Virus record (IMG/VR): IMGVR_UViG_3300030333_000376
Span: 1-47,169 of that record
Direction: 5' to 3' (one strand)
Source of the DNA: a virus
Length of the DNA stretch: 47,169 nucleotides
The position numbers were made by a program, and so were the translations under genes. The stretch's first letter is position 1; the number at the start of each line of letters is the position of its first letter. Positions 1 to 7,789 of the stretch are shown one piece after another. Below the pieces are notes generated by a model. It saw only the letters and a list, made by a program, of their open reading frames with translations. It ran no database searches and had not been told where the DNA came from.

Positions 1-3000
1 TCTGTATCTGCGACAACAAATTGATTACCACTATTATCGTTATCTTTTCGGACATCTAAGAAAGCAGCAGCACTTGTGCCACCTATTGCCAAATTACTAT
101 CTATATATATTCCTGCCGTGCTAGTTCCAATATTTCCAACTGTTGAGCCATCTTTTCTTATGCTTAAAACATCACCATCACTTGTAAGTCTATTTAAAGA
201 CAATGGACTGCCACCATCTCTAGTAATATGACTACCTACACTAGAAAGTAAAGCACCTGCTGTTGATATGCCTGAAGAAGTTTTGTTAACTATTAAATAG
301 CCATCTGTATTTATCCTTGCTGCTTCACTACCATCAACTTTAAAATTTATAATAGAACTAGATTCGGCATCACCATAGTCTGCATCTAATGTTATATTGC
401 CTGAACCAAAATTAATCTTAGCACCACCACCATCTGTATCTGTTCCTCTAATAACTGGTGAAGCTCCTGATAATTCTAAAAGATCGCTTGGTGAGCCAGT
501 TCCGATACCAGTTTGACCAGTATCATCTATTACGAATCTTGTATATTTAGTGCCACCCTCACTTGCAGCTTCTTGTATTAAAAACCTTCCATTAGAATCA
601 ATACCTTGTTGCCATATTTGCCCTGTTCCTGTTCTGGATAATCTAAAATTAGGAGCAGTTGCGTGAGAAATGTGTAAAGGGGCATTTACTGTACTCGCAC
701 CTATACCTAAATTTCCAGAACTATCAATCCTTACTGCTTCTGTTCCTGATGCATTCTCAAATCGTATATCATCACCTTTTACTTTTAATGCACCATCACC
801 CACCAAATCTAAGAAGCCATGGCTTCCATTATGATAAATTTTGAAATCATCACCTGTTCCAAGAACTAAGTCTTTTGAATCTGCTAATTTAATTTGTTCA
901 AGGTTGTATAAGACACGACCACTATTTAAAACATTAGTCGTACCCATTTTTAAATTACCAGAATGAATATAAAAATGTCCGTCAGTATCTACAGTCAACT
1001 TGACTAGATTATTAGCTAAAAAAGATAGATTGTGATTAGTATGAGCACCTACATAAGCAGTTGTATCATCTGCCATTATCTTAGAAGTAACAGTATTGGT
1101 TGTGTCTGTTGCTCTTACTTGTGCTGAATTTGCGTGACTTACTTCTATATTGCCACCGAATGTAGCTGCACCTGCATCACTTATAGTTAATCTATAAGCA
1201 GAGTTCGTTACGTCATAAATACCAAAAGCACCATCATTATTAATGATTGAATAATCAGAATTATGGTCAGTGTCAGTTAAATTTATTCTTGGATATGTGT
1301 AACTGAGAGTTAAATTACCACCTAATGTTGCTCCTGAATTTAATGTAGCTGCACCTGCTTCTGACATATCAAGGGTAAGGGCAGTAATTGTACTTCCACC
1401 ATCGTTGCCTTGAAATATTATATCTTTATCGCTAATTGCATTCTTAATAGTTACGTCATTTGCCGCCATACTAATATGACCAACTTCCCCTGCCGCATAT
1501 AATTTAATTTCTCCACCAGCTGCATCAAGAATAATGTCTCCTGCAACATCTAAAGTTAAATCTCCACCATCAGATATAGTTGAGCCATCTATGGTTATAT
1601 CGTCAACTGTAAGTGAAGTAGATGTTATAGCACCTGTTACATTAAATGGTTTATTAACACTTAATCTAGTATTTGAGTGTTCCCAAGTTAAAGTTGGGGT
1701 AGTGCCTGATGACCAAGCACCAAATGTTAAACCTGCTCCATCTGTTGCTGAACTTGTTGTGGCACTCTTACCTACAGTAATATTTAAGTCAGCAACATCT
1801 AAAGTTGTACTATTAACTGTAGTCGTTGTTCCACTTACTGTTAAATCGCCTGTAACTGTTAAATTATCTGCAACGGTTACTTCTGAAGTAGTATGTCCTA
1901 TTGTGATAGGTACACCACTTGTTTCAGTTGCTATTTTTAGGGTTCCTGTAGAGTTTTCAATATATGAGTTAGAACCATCATGATAGATTTCTAAGTCTTG
2001 AGCAGCTCCTAGTCTTATTTTTTCACTATCACCTACATCTACTCCATCAGAGGTAACTACACCTGTTACTGTTACACCACCTGATGAAGTGGCTAGTTTT
2101 ACACTACCTGCATGTCTTAAATCAACTGCACCACCTGTTAAGGCTTGTATATAAGTTTGTGATCCATCTCCTCTTTGTAGTAAAAGATTATCAGCAAGAA
2201 TTTTTAAGTTTCCTGTTCCTATATCTTTTACATAAGAATGAGAACCATCGTGATAGATTTCTAAATCATCACCAGAACCAAAGATAGCTTTACTATCATC
2301 GCCAAGTTTTACATCATGGTTAAAAGATGCAGTACCTGCGTCTGACATATCCAGAGTTAATGCAGTTATTTCTGAATTATTATCTGTCCCTTTAAAAAGC
2401 ATATTTGCATCATTAACATTTGCTTTAAGAACAGCATTGTTAGACACATTATGAATACCTAGTATTGTTGTTCCTGCATCAGAAAATGTCCAATCACCAC
2501 CATCTGCATCAAGAGTAATATCTCCACCTACATCTAATGTAAGATCACCTGAATCAGAAATAGTAGAGCCATTTATAGTAATGTCATCTACTGTTAAAGT
2601 TGTTAATGTTCCTAAACTGGTAACATTAGTTTGTGCTGCAGTTGATAGAGTTCCTGCCAATTCTCCACCAGAACCATAAACAACAGCTTTGCTGTTTACG
2701 ACTGTATTAGCTGAAGAACCATCTAATAAATTTAGTTCGGCTGCTGTTGAAGTTATTGTAGTACCATCAAAGTTAATGGCATCTACATAAGCTGTACCAT
2801 CAATATATAAATCTTTCCATTCAGAACCTGTAGCACCTATATCATAAGTATTATCAGCACTTGGTAAAAGATTAGAAGCTACATCAGCACTAAAGGCTAC
2901 TGTATCAGAAGCTGCATCTCCAAATGTTAGATTACCTGCTATAGTAGCTGTACCTGTAACTGTTAAATTTCCACCTACTGCAAGATTTCCTGAAATATCT

Positions 3001-3560
3001 GTAGCACCATTAATATCTATAGTTGTTGCAGCTATTTGTACTTCTGTATCTGCAACTATATCAAGCTGACCATCAGCACTAGAGTTTATGTATAAACCAC
3101 TGTCTCTGAATTGTATTTTCTGGTTTGTGGTTGTGGTATTGCCATTAGCTAATACTTCTGGAAGTGTATCTACAGTAGCTACCTGTGCATCCACATAGGC
3201 TTTAATGGATTGCTGTGTAGCCAGTTTTGTTGCACTATTTGAACTTAAATTATCTTCATCCAATACCCCAGTTACAGAAGCACCACCTGCTGTAAAAGTT
3301 AAACTTGCTAATTTAGTGACCAAAGATGTTGCATTACTGGAAGTAGTTGCCAACCATCTTGTATTTGAGTGGTCATATATTACAGTTGAACCTGCATCAG
3401 ACGCACCTAGGGTTTCTGCTGTGGTTGTTATTCCTAATAATGCTTCAGTTCCTGCAAGTCCCTGTGTTCCTACTGTTATTACGCTAATAGCGTCTGCATC
3501 TGTAACAGTTACTTTGTTTATCGTGTTTGTATTAGTTGTTGATACCTTTGATATTGCCAT
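1..3560 (-). CDS. Giant tail fibre protein, C-terminal part missing (runs off left edge)
   Basis: I read this frame codon by codon from the ATG at 3560 to base 1 and found no stop, so at least 1186 residues are encoded and the 3' end lies outside the window. It begins MAISKVSTTNTNTINKV and is a low-complexity, Thr/Ser/Gly/Asp-rich beta-type protein. Three near-copies of a motif of the form DLEIYHDGS occur (about 2243-2290, 1972-2012 and 823-865), as do two copies of a DDITI-GSTIS block. The part nearest the edge (TGIGTGSPSDL) is typical of marine phage fibres that end in an S74 chaperone. The start overlaps the upstream stop as TAATG. Role: distal virion fibre for host recognition, inferred from composition and position after the capsid genes. 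It may be the same gene as the fragment at the right edge. Confidence 0.88.
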   Translation of the reverse strand, partial: MAISKVSTTNTNTINKVTVTDADAISVITVGTQGLAGTEALLGITTTAETLGASDAGSTVIYDHSNTRWLATTSSNATSLVTKLASLTFTAGGASVTGVLDEDNLSSNSATKLATQQSIKAYVDAQVATVDTLPEVLANGNTTTTNQKIQFRDSGLYINSSADGQLDIVADTEVQIAATTIDINGATDISGNLAVGGNLTVTGTATIAGNLTFGDAASDTVAFSADVASNLLPSADNTYDIGATGSEWKDLYIDGTAYVDAINFDGTTITSTAAELNLLDGSSANTVVNSKAVVYGSGGELAGTLSTAAQTNVTSLGTLTTLTVDDITINGSTISDSGDLTLDVGGDITLDADGGDWTFSDAGTTILGIHNVSNNAVLKANVNDANMLFKGTDNNSEITALTLDMSDAGTASFNHDVKLGDDSKAIFGSGDDLEIYHDGSHSYVKDIGTGNLKILADNLLLQRGDGSQTYIQALTGGAVDLRHAGSVKLATSSGGVTVTGVVTSDGVDVGDSEKIRLGAAQDLEIYHDGSNSYIENSTGTLKIATETSGVPITIGHTTSEVTVADNLTVTGDLTVSGTTTTVNSTTLDVADLNITVGKSATTSSATDGAGLTFGAWSSGTTPTLTWEHSNTRLSVNKPFNVTGAITSTSLTVDDITIDGSTISDGGDLTLDVAGDIILDAAGGEIKLYAAGEVGHISMAANDVTIKNAISDKDIIFQGNDGGSTITALTLDMSEAGAATLNSGATLGGNLTLSYTYPRINLTDTDHNSDYSIINNDGAFGIYDVTNSAYRLTISDAGAATFGGNIEVSHANSAQVRATDTTNTVTSKIMADDTTAYVGAHTNHNLSFLANNLVKLTVDTDGHFYIHSGNLKMGTTNVLNSGRVLYNLEQIKLADSKDLVLGTGDDFKIYHNGSHGFLDLVGDGALKVKGDDIRFENASGTEAVRIDSSGNLGIGASTVNAPLHISHATAPNFRLSRTGTGQIWQQGIDSNGRFLIQEAASEGGTKYTRFVIDDTGQTGIGTGSPSDLLELSGASPVIRGTDTDGGGAKINFGSGNITLDADYGDAESSSIINFKVDGSEAARINTDGYLIVNKTSSGISTAGALLSSVGSHITRDGGSPLSLNRLTSDGDVLSIRKDGSTVGNIGTSTAGIYIDSNLAIGGTSAAAFLDVRKDNDNSGNQFVVADT

Positions 3561-3913
3561 TATCTACTTATATTCCTTCTTACTGTGTAAGTTCCTTCAA
3601 GTATTCTATAAACATTTGATGAACCATCTACTATTTCTAAATCATACACCCCATCACCTGCAGTTAAATTAGCTGTATCTGAAGCAGATATACTTAATGT
3701 TACAGTACCTGCAGCACCACCTAGAGCAATTCTGCTATTTGAAGTTGTTAGTGTAATTATTGTTGAAGAACTTTCAGGATTTTCCCTCAAGTCCATTTCT
3801 GCTGATGCGTAACCAGATAAATTGATTACTGTGTCGCTTGAATCTTTAAGCGTTAGGGTCTGACCAAATGTTGCCCCTTGTTCTATTATAAAATGATGAT
3901 AACCTGCACTCAT
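3560..3913 (-). CDS. Small virion protein next to the tail fibre, possible fibre-base protein
   Basis: 117 residues, beginning MSAGYHHFIIEQGATFGQT. The pattern of an early EQGATF segment followed by a Leu-Ser-Gly-Tyr turn and alternating hydrophobic strands recurs in small proteins placed beside phage fibres and resembles baseplate-upper N-terminal domains. A Shine-Dalgarno-like GGAAAAAGG lies directly before the ATG. The stop overlaps the fibre start (TAATG), so the two are translationally coupled, which suggests a structural or attachment partner of the fibre. The function is inferred only from position and fold-like pattern. Confidence 0.7.
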   Translation of the reverse strand: MSAGYHHFIIEQGATFGQTLTLKDSSDTVINLSGYASAEMDLRENPESSSTIITLTTSNSRIALGGAAGTVTLSISASDTANLTAGDGVYDLEIVDGSSNVYRILEGTYTVRRNISR

Positions 3914-4021
3914 ACCTTTTTCCTATATCTAGTATGGTATCTACCATCATAAGCGTCTGCTTCGTTAATCTTATCACTATGTACCTAAGATACAATAATG
4001 AAATATCAGTAGAGTTATAGG

Positions 4022-4375
4022 TTACGAACTTTTCTTCTTAGTAGTTCTCTTTTTAGTAGTCTTTTTAGCAGTAGACTTCTTCTTAGGAGCCTTACCACCT
4101 TCCCATGCTTCATTCACATCTGGTGTATCAGGGTCATCTCCTTTAAGCGTTCCATCTTCATTTCTTGCTCTTACTGGTTCGCTTGTTTCTTCTGCCCCAG
4201 TCTCTGCTTTGACTTCCATCGCCCAACCATTCTCTACAAAAGTGTTCATTACGTCTTGTTGCCAATCCTCTTTAGCTTCTACTAATTCATCAACAACATA
4301 CAATTTTGTATCTGTGCCTAATTCATTAGCTGCAGCAGGTTTGGGAACTATAATTTTAAATGTCTTTTTTGCCAT
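4022..4375 (-). CDS. Small head-region protein with a Lys-rich C-terminal tail
   Basis: 117 residues with the start placed at the ATG at 4375 (MAKKTFKIIV), which has AAGGA eight bases upstream. An in-frame GTG at 4417 is less likely because that codon lies in a hairpin arm. The middle contains RARNEDGTLKGDDP and PDVNEAWEGG, a pattern I recognise from small proteins in phage head modules. The last 20 residues are almost all Lys, Thr and Ser, like a histone H1 tail, and could touch packaged DNA or acidic surfaces. Placed between the putative decoration protein and the fibre-base gene. No enzymatic motif is visible. Confidence 0.7.
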   Translation of the reverse strand: MAKKTFKIIVPKPAAANELGTDTKLYVVDELVEAKEDWQQDVMNTFVENGWAMEVKAETGAEETSEPVRARNEDGTLKGDDPDTPDVNEAWEGGKAPKKKSTAKKTTKKRTTKKKSS

Positions 4376-4397
4376 GTCTTTTTCCTTGTTGAAGGTA

Positions 4398-4417
4398 GTG
4401 GGGGCATACACCCCCAC
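4398..4417 (-). other. GC-rich hairpin between two head genes
   Basis: GTGGGGG (4398-4404), a six-base loop and CCCCCAC (4411-4417) form a perfect seven-pair stem in the 54-base gap between the genes ending at 4430 and starting at 4375. No T-run follows on either strand, so it is not a standard intrinsic terminator. An mRNA-processing or stabilising element downstream of a highly expressed capsid gene is possible. Confidence 0.5.
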
Positions 4418-4429
4418 ATCCTATTCTCC

Positions 4430-4894
4430 TTACGAGTTATGTGCTGTAAAAGCGTTGTCTGTGCTATGTCTAGCACTTCCTCTCACAACCATCGCACCAA
4501 TAGGTGTTCCGTTTGAGTGAGTTCCAGTCTTAGCTAGTACAACTCTGATATACCTCTTGTTGCCTACATAGCCGATTCTAAAGATACCACCTGCTGTGTC
4601 AGGGTTACCATTAGCAGTACCATCTAGTTTCAGGAATATTCCACCTGAATCAATAGTACCATCTACTACACTGGCTTGGGCACAATCAGTGTAAGTTGAG
4701 TCGTCATCAGATTCCTCTAAAGAAACCTCAAAATAAACAGAACTAGAAAGAGTATCTCCTTCTGCTCCAACATCAACTAATACAGTTGCACTTTCATAAC
4801 CTTGTAAATCAACGCCAGTACCATTACCTGCTGCAGTTTTAACTGCATTGATAATAGAAACAGCAGGAGATATGTTATTGGATAAGTCTTTCAT
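4430..4894 (-). CDS. Putative capsid decoration or head-stabilising protein
   Basis: 154 residues of predicted all-beta character, rich in Gly, Thr, Ser, Val and Asp, with no signal peptide or membrane segment. It starts MKDLSNNISPAVSI and has the strong SD TAGGAGTAAATT before the ATG. It lies 14 bases after the major capsid gene, where HK97-type phages often encode decoration or cement proteins, and the segment RIGYVGNKRYIRVVL looks like a core strand pair. The assignment rests on position and composition. It could also be a head fibre or a minor head protein. Confidence 0.6.
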   Translation of the reverse strand: MKDLSNNISPAVSIINAVKTAAGNGTGVDLQGYESATVLVDVGAEGDTLSSSVYFEVSLEESDDDSTYTDCAQASVVDGTIDSGGIFLKLDGTANGNPDTAGGIFRIGYVGNKRYIRVVLAKTGTHSNGTPIGAMVVRGSARHSTDNAFTAHNS

Positions 4895-4908
4895 AATTTA
4901 CTCCTAGC

Positions 4909-6126
4909 TTACGCTGATACTTTTTGTTTAACAACTGCTTCAGCCTGTATGACCTGTCCACCAACCCTTCTTCTAGCAACGTATCTTACGTTACCTGAAG
5001 TAGCTTGTGTGAATGGGTCTCTGCTTACAGACAAAGCAACCCTGTCTACAATCATGTATGCCCTTCTGAAATCACCAAACAGTATAGGATAAGCATTAGC
5101 TGCTACGTCTGGCATATCAGTAGCTTCTACATAAGGGTGCCCTAATATAGTATTAGGAACTCCTGCTTGTAGAGACATACCTGTTTGAAACACATACTGT
5201 CCTGCAGTATCTTTAAGTTTTCTTATAGCAGAAAGTGTGCTTCTATTTAGAACAAAAGTACCATTTCTTCCATAATCAGACTTAATGCTGTGAACTAATG
5301 TGATCAGACCATCAGCTAATAATGTACTAGCATGACCTGAATTAGATTCACTAACATCACTATTGGTTAATAAACCTTCAGGTTTACCAACAGCGTTTCC
5401 ACTTACAAATGCAGTACCTTCAGCCTTCGCAAATTGCTCTGCGAACTCTGATTGCATTTCAGCTTCAAGATCAAAGACTGAATCTTCTAAGTTTTGCTCA
5501 GAAATATCAACTAAGGCATACAACTCATGTGCAGGCAATTCTTCTAAAGCCACATTATATCCTGTGGTTTCAGACCTTGTTCCTGCTTCTGCTACCCATG
5601 AGGCAGAGAATTGTGCTGAACGCTTAGGCACTTGGATTGATCTTTGTCCAGTGCTTCTCACTCTTGCTATTGAACGAATAGGTGAGATTTCTGTTACTGT
5701 TTTCAGTAACTCTCTCACATACTCAGGTGGTGCAAGATATCCACCAGTGCTGTCATTGCTGACAGTTAGCGCTTTCTTTTCATCAGGTTCTAATCCTTCC
5801 AGACCTTTTCTGATAAATTTAGAGAACGACTCACAAGTTTCATCAATTTGCTTAACGTCATAGCCTGAGTTTGGTCTTTTCATGACCGTTTCAAGCTGTT
5901 CCATTTGCTCTTTGATTCCGTCTTGTGCAAGTTTGGCTTGGGTCACCTCTTGGTTGATTACTTCTAAGCCGTCAAGTTTGCTCTCAATGTTAGCAATCTT
6001 GTCGTCTAAAAGCGTATCATGACCCTTGCCTGATTCAAGTGCTTCTAACTTTTCGTCATTAGCTTTTTTAAATTCTTCAAAAGCTTGACCCAACTCAGAA
6101 ACAACTTCTTTTATATCATCAGACAT
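4909..6126 (-). CDS. HK97-type major capsid protein with N-terminal scaffold (delta) domain
   Basis: 405 residues. Residues 1-110 are charged and predicted coiled coil (DELGQAFEEFKKAND-like heptads), the delta scaffold of HK97 capsid proteins that is removed by the prohead protease. The folded part begins around residue 124 with SNDSTGGYLAPPEYVREL, followed by TEISPIRSIARV, SASWVAEAG and the conserved end DPFTQATSGNVRYVARRRVGG. Strong SD (AAGGAG, seven bases before ATG). It directly follows the protease gene. This fixes the phage as HK97-fold with protease-dependent maturation. The cleavage site is probably between residues 100 and 125, but I cannot place it exactly. Confidence 0.95.
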   Translation of the reverse strand: MSDDIKEVVSELGQAFEEFKKANDEKLEALESGKGHDTLLDDKIANIESKLDGLEVINQEVTQAKLAQDGIKEQMEQLETVMKRPNSGYDVKQIDETCESFSKFIRKGLEGLEPDEKKALTVSNDSTGGYLAPPEYVRELLKTVTEISPIRSIARVRSTGQRSIQVPKRSAQFSASWVAEAGTRSETTGYNVALEELPAHELYALVDISEQNLEDSVFDLEAEMQSEFAEQFAKAEGTAFVSGNAVGKPEGLLTNSDVSESNSGHASTLLADGLITLVHSIKSDYGRNGTFVLNRSTLSAIRKLKDTAGQYVFQTGMSLQAGVPNTILGHPYVEATDMPDVAANAYPILFGDFRRAYMIVDRVALSVSRDPFTQATSGNVRYVARRRVGGQVIQAEAVVKQKVSA

Positions 6127-6136
6127 AATTTGCTCC

Positions 6137-6925
6137 TTACAACTTATTTATGGTTAATGTTAAATGTTTAATGGCATCTACCAGTTCAGCACCATCATCA
6201 ACCTCTCGCTGAATAAATGCTTGGTTGACAGCCTTTGCTGCAACCTTAGATTCAGAACGAGATAAGTTGAAAGCATCACGCAGTCCGTTCTCCCATTCTC
6301 TAATAGAAATTTCCTCACCCTTCACCTGCCTTACGGTAGCTTTAGGGTTCATAGGAAAAGTCACAAGACTAATTTCCATTAGGTCTACTTCTTTGATAGT
6401 GCGTTGATTTTTACGCTTATCATAAGAAACCGATTTAGGGTTCACTCTAAAGCCTATACTAAGACCATCTAAAGCACCCATTTTTAATAATTCATAGGCA
6501 TCTTTGCCTGCTTGTGTTTTGAGAGCCAACCTCCCCTTAACATAAAGACCGTGAGAATCTTCCCTTATTTCGTCAAACACCCCTATAGGCATATCTGATT
6601 TATGTTGATAGAGAAGCTTGACTCCCTTCTCCCCCCTCTGGTCTAAACTTTTTTGGAAAGCACCTTTCTTAATGATGTCATTGCCCAAATCCGTGTTGTT
6701 GAATACCGAACCATAACCTTCAAAAGTTCCATCATCTGATTCAGCTTTTATTTCTGATTTAATTTCTATAAAGGACTTTTCTTCATAGTCAGCTTCAGTA
6801 GTTACTTCTTTATCTTCTACTACTTCCAGATGTTCTTTGTCATTCTCGTTGGAATCTTCAGGCGAATCGTACTGATCTGTACTGACAGCTTGTTCAGGTT
6901 CATTAGTTATTAACTCACTGCTCAT
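6137..6925 (-). CDS. Prohead maturation protease (HK97/U35, S78-like)
   Basis: 262 residues. The protease core runs from about residue 50 to 200: SFIEIKSEIKAES, GYGSVFNNTD, catalytic His108 in LLYQHKSDMPIG, Ser156 in GALDGLSIGFR and acidic Glu184 in LMEISLVTFPMNP. It processes the scaffold of the capsid protein encoded next to it. The first 48 residues form an unusually long, very acidic extension (Glu/Asp/Ser/Thr-rich) not needed for the fold. It may be a scaffold-interaction or self-cleaved segment. SD TTGGAGATAG precedes the ATG. A hairpin separates it from the MuF-type gene. Confidence 0.93.
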   Translation of the reverse strand: MSSELITNEPEQAVSTDQYDSPEDSNENDKEHLEVVEDKEVTTEADYEEKSFIEIKSEIKAESDDGTFEGYGSVFNNTDLGNDIIKKGAFQKSLDQRGEKGVKLLYQHKSDMPIGVFDEIREDSHGLYVKGRLALKTQAGKDAYELLKMGALDGLSIGFRVNPKSVSYDKRKNQRTIKEVDLMEISLVTFPMNPKATVRQVKGEEISIREWENGLRDAFNLSRSESKVAAKAVNQAFIQREVDDGAELVDAIKHLTLTINKL

Positions 6926-6943
6926 AGTGCTATCTCCAATTTT

Positions 6944-6969
6944 ATACTACATATAGTAGTATTTTTTTT
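6944..6969 (+). other. Hairpin followed by T-run on the plus strand
   Basis: ATACTAC (6944-6950), loop ATATA and GTAGTAT (6956-6962) make a perfect seven-pair stem followed by seven more T on the plus strand. That is terminator-like only in the plus direction, against the flow of the surrounding genes, so it could stop antisense transcription. In the minus direction it is simply a 5' leader hairpin ahead of the protease gene. Confidence 0.45.
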
Positions 6970-6973
6970 CATT

Positions 6974-7789
6974 CTACACAATATCTTGTTGATCTGCATA
7001 AATAATTACACATCTACAATTAATTACATTTCTAGCACCACCCCTTGAATCTCCTGTGTGTGCCATAGGTGCTCCCCCTATATCAAAATCTTCATCCATC
7101 ACCCTAGTTTGTCCATTTGCTGCTGCGTGGTGTGATCTAGTCCTGCCATCATTAGTTGCCATCCATTTTTTAACTATTATCCCACCGTAATCAGATTCTA
7201 CTTTTTTGTAGTATTTGTGATGTGCAAATCCTGCTGCGTTATGGGTTTCAGTTCTAGCTATAGTAGCAGCTCTCGCCCTTGATATGGGTCTTAATTTGGT
7301 ACTGATATTTGCTGCTATTTCTCTAAGTGTCAGACCTTCCTCTCTACCTTGTTGTATTATTTTCTCTACTCTACGAGCCATATTGGCTGAAATACCTGAC
7401 AATACTAACTCCCTAGACTTGTAATATTCTTCTATCCAAGCTTCTATATCTACGTTCCTATCAAAAACAAATACTTCATCTTCCTTTTTATCTAGTCTAT
7501 TGACATCATTATTACTATTCACAATGGTTCTAAAAACTCTGCGATAATGTTTGGTTATTGTCGGTGTGAGTTCTTCTTGTAAATCCCTTGATGCCACATC
7601 CACTTCATATTGACCATATTCTCTGTATAGAAAAGCTTTAGTGTTTATGAATTTAAAGAGTAAAGAAGTTAATTTTTTATAGAATGACTTTTCTAAATTG
7701 TTCCTTATTCTGCTTTGCCTTCTCAGTTCTTGTCGTGGATTAACCCTGCCCCTTCTGAAGCGTCTTAATTGCTTCTGTTGGGGTTTCAT
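6974..7789 (-). CDS. Phage Mu F-like minor head / head morphogenesis protein
   Basis: 271 residues. The MuF core lies at about residues 150-265: REGLTLREIAANI, RAATIARTETHNAAG, KKWMATNDGRTRSHHAA and the closing NVINCRCVIIY, the family's signature order. Proteins of this type sit inside or at the portal vertex and are needed for head assembly or ejection. The N-terminal 30 residues are strongly basic (RRFRRGRVNPR), perhaps contacting DNA. The start overlaps the portal stop (ATGA), so it is coupled to the portal, the usual neighbour of this family. Confidence 0.9.
   Translation of the reverse strand: MKPQQKQLRRFRRGRVNPRQELRRQSRIRNNLEKSFYKKLTSLLFKFINTKAFLYREYGQYEVDVASRDLQEELTPTITKHYRRVFRTIVNSNNDVNRLDKKEDEVFVFDRNVDIEAWIEEYYKSRELVLSGISANMARRVEKIIQQGREEGLTLREIAANISTKLRPISRARAATIARTETHNAAGFAHHKYYKKVESDYGGIIVKKWMATNDGRTRSHHAAANGQTRVMDEDFDIGGAPMAHTGDSRGGARNVINCRCVIIYADQQDIV

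Noticed and set aside
1534-1983. 149-codon plus frame inside the left fibre region
   Set aside because: The minus-strand fibre frame is open across the whole region and explains it. The plus frame is Val/Ser-rich shadow sequence.
5363-5863. 166-codon plus frame opposite the capsid gene
   Set aside because: Antisense to a well-supported gene, no SD and Ser-rich low-complexity content.
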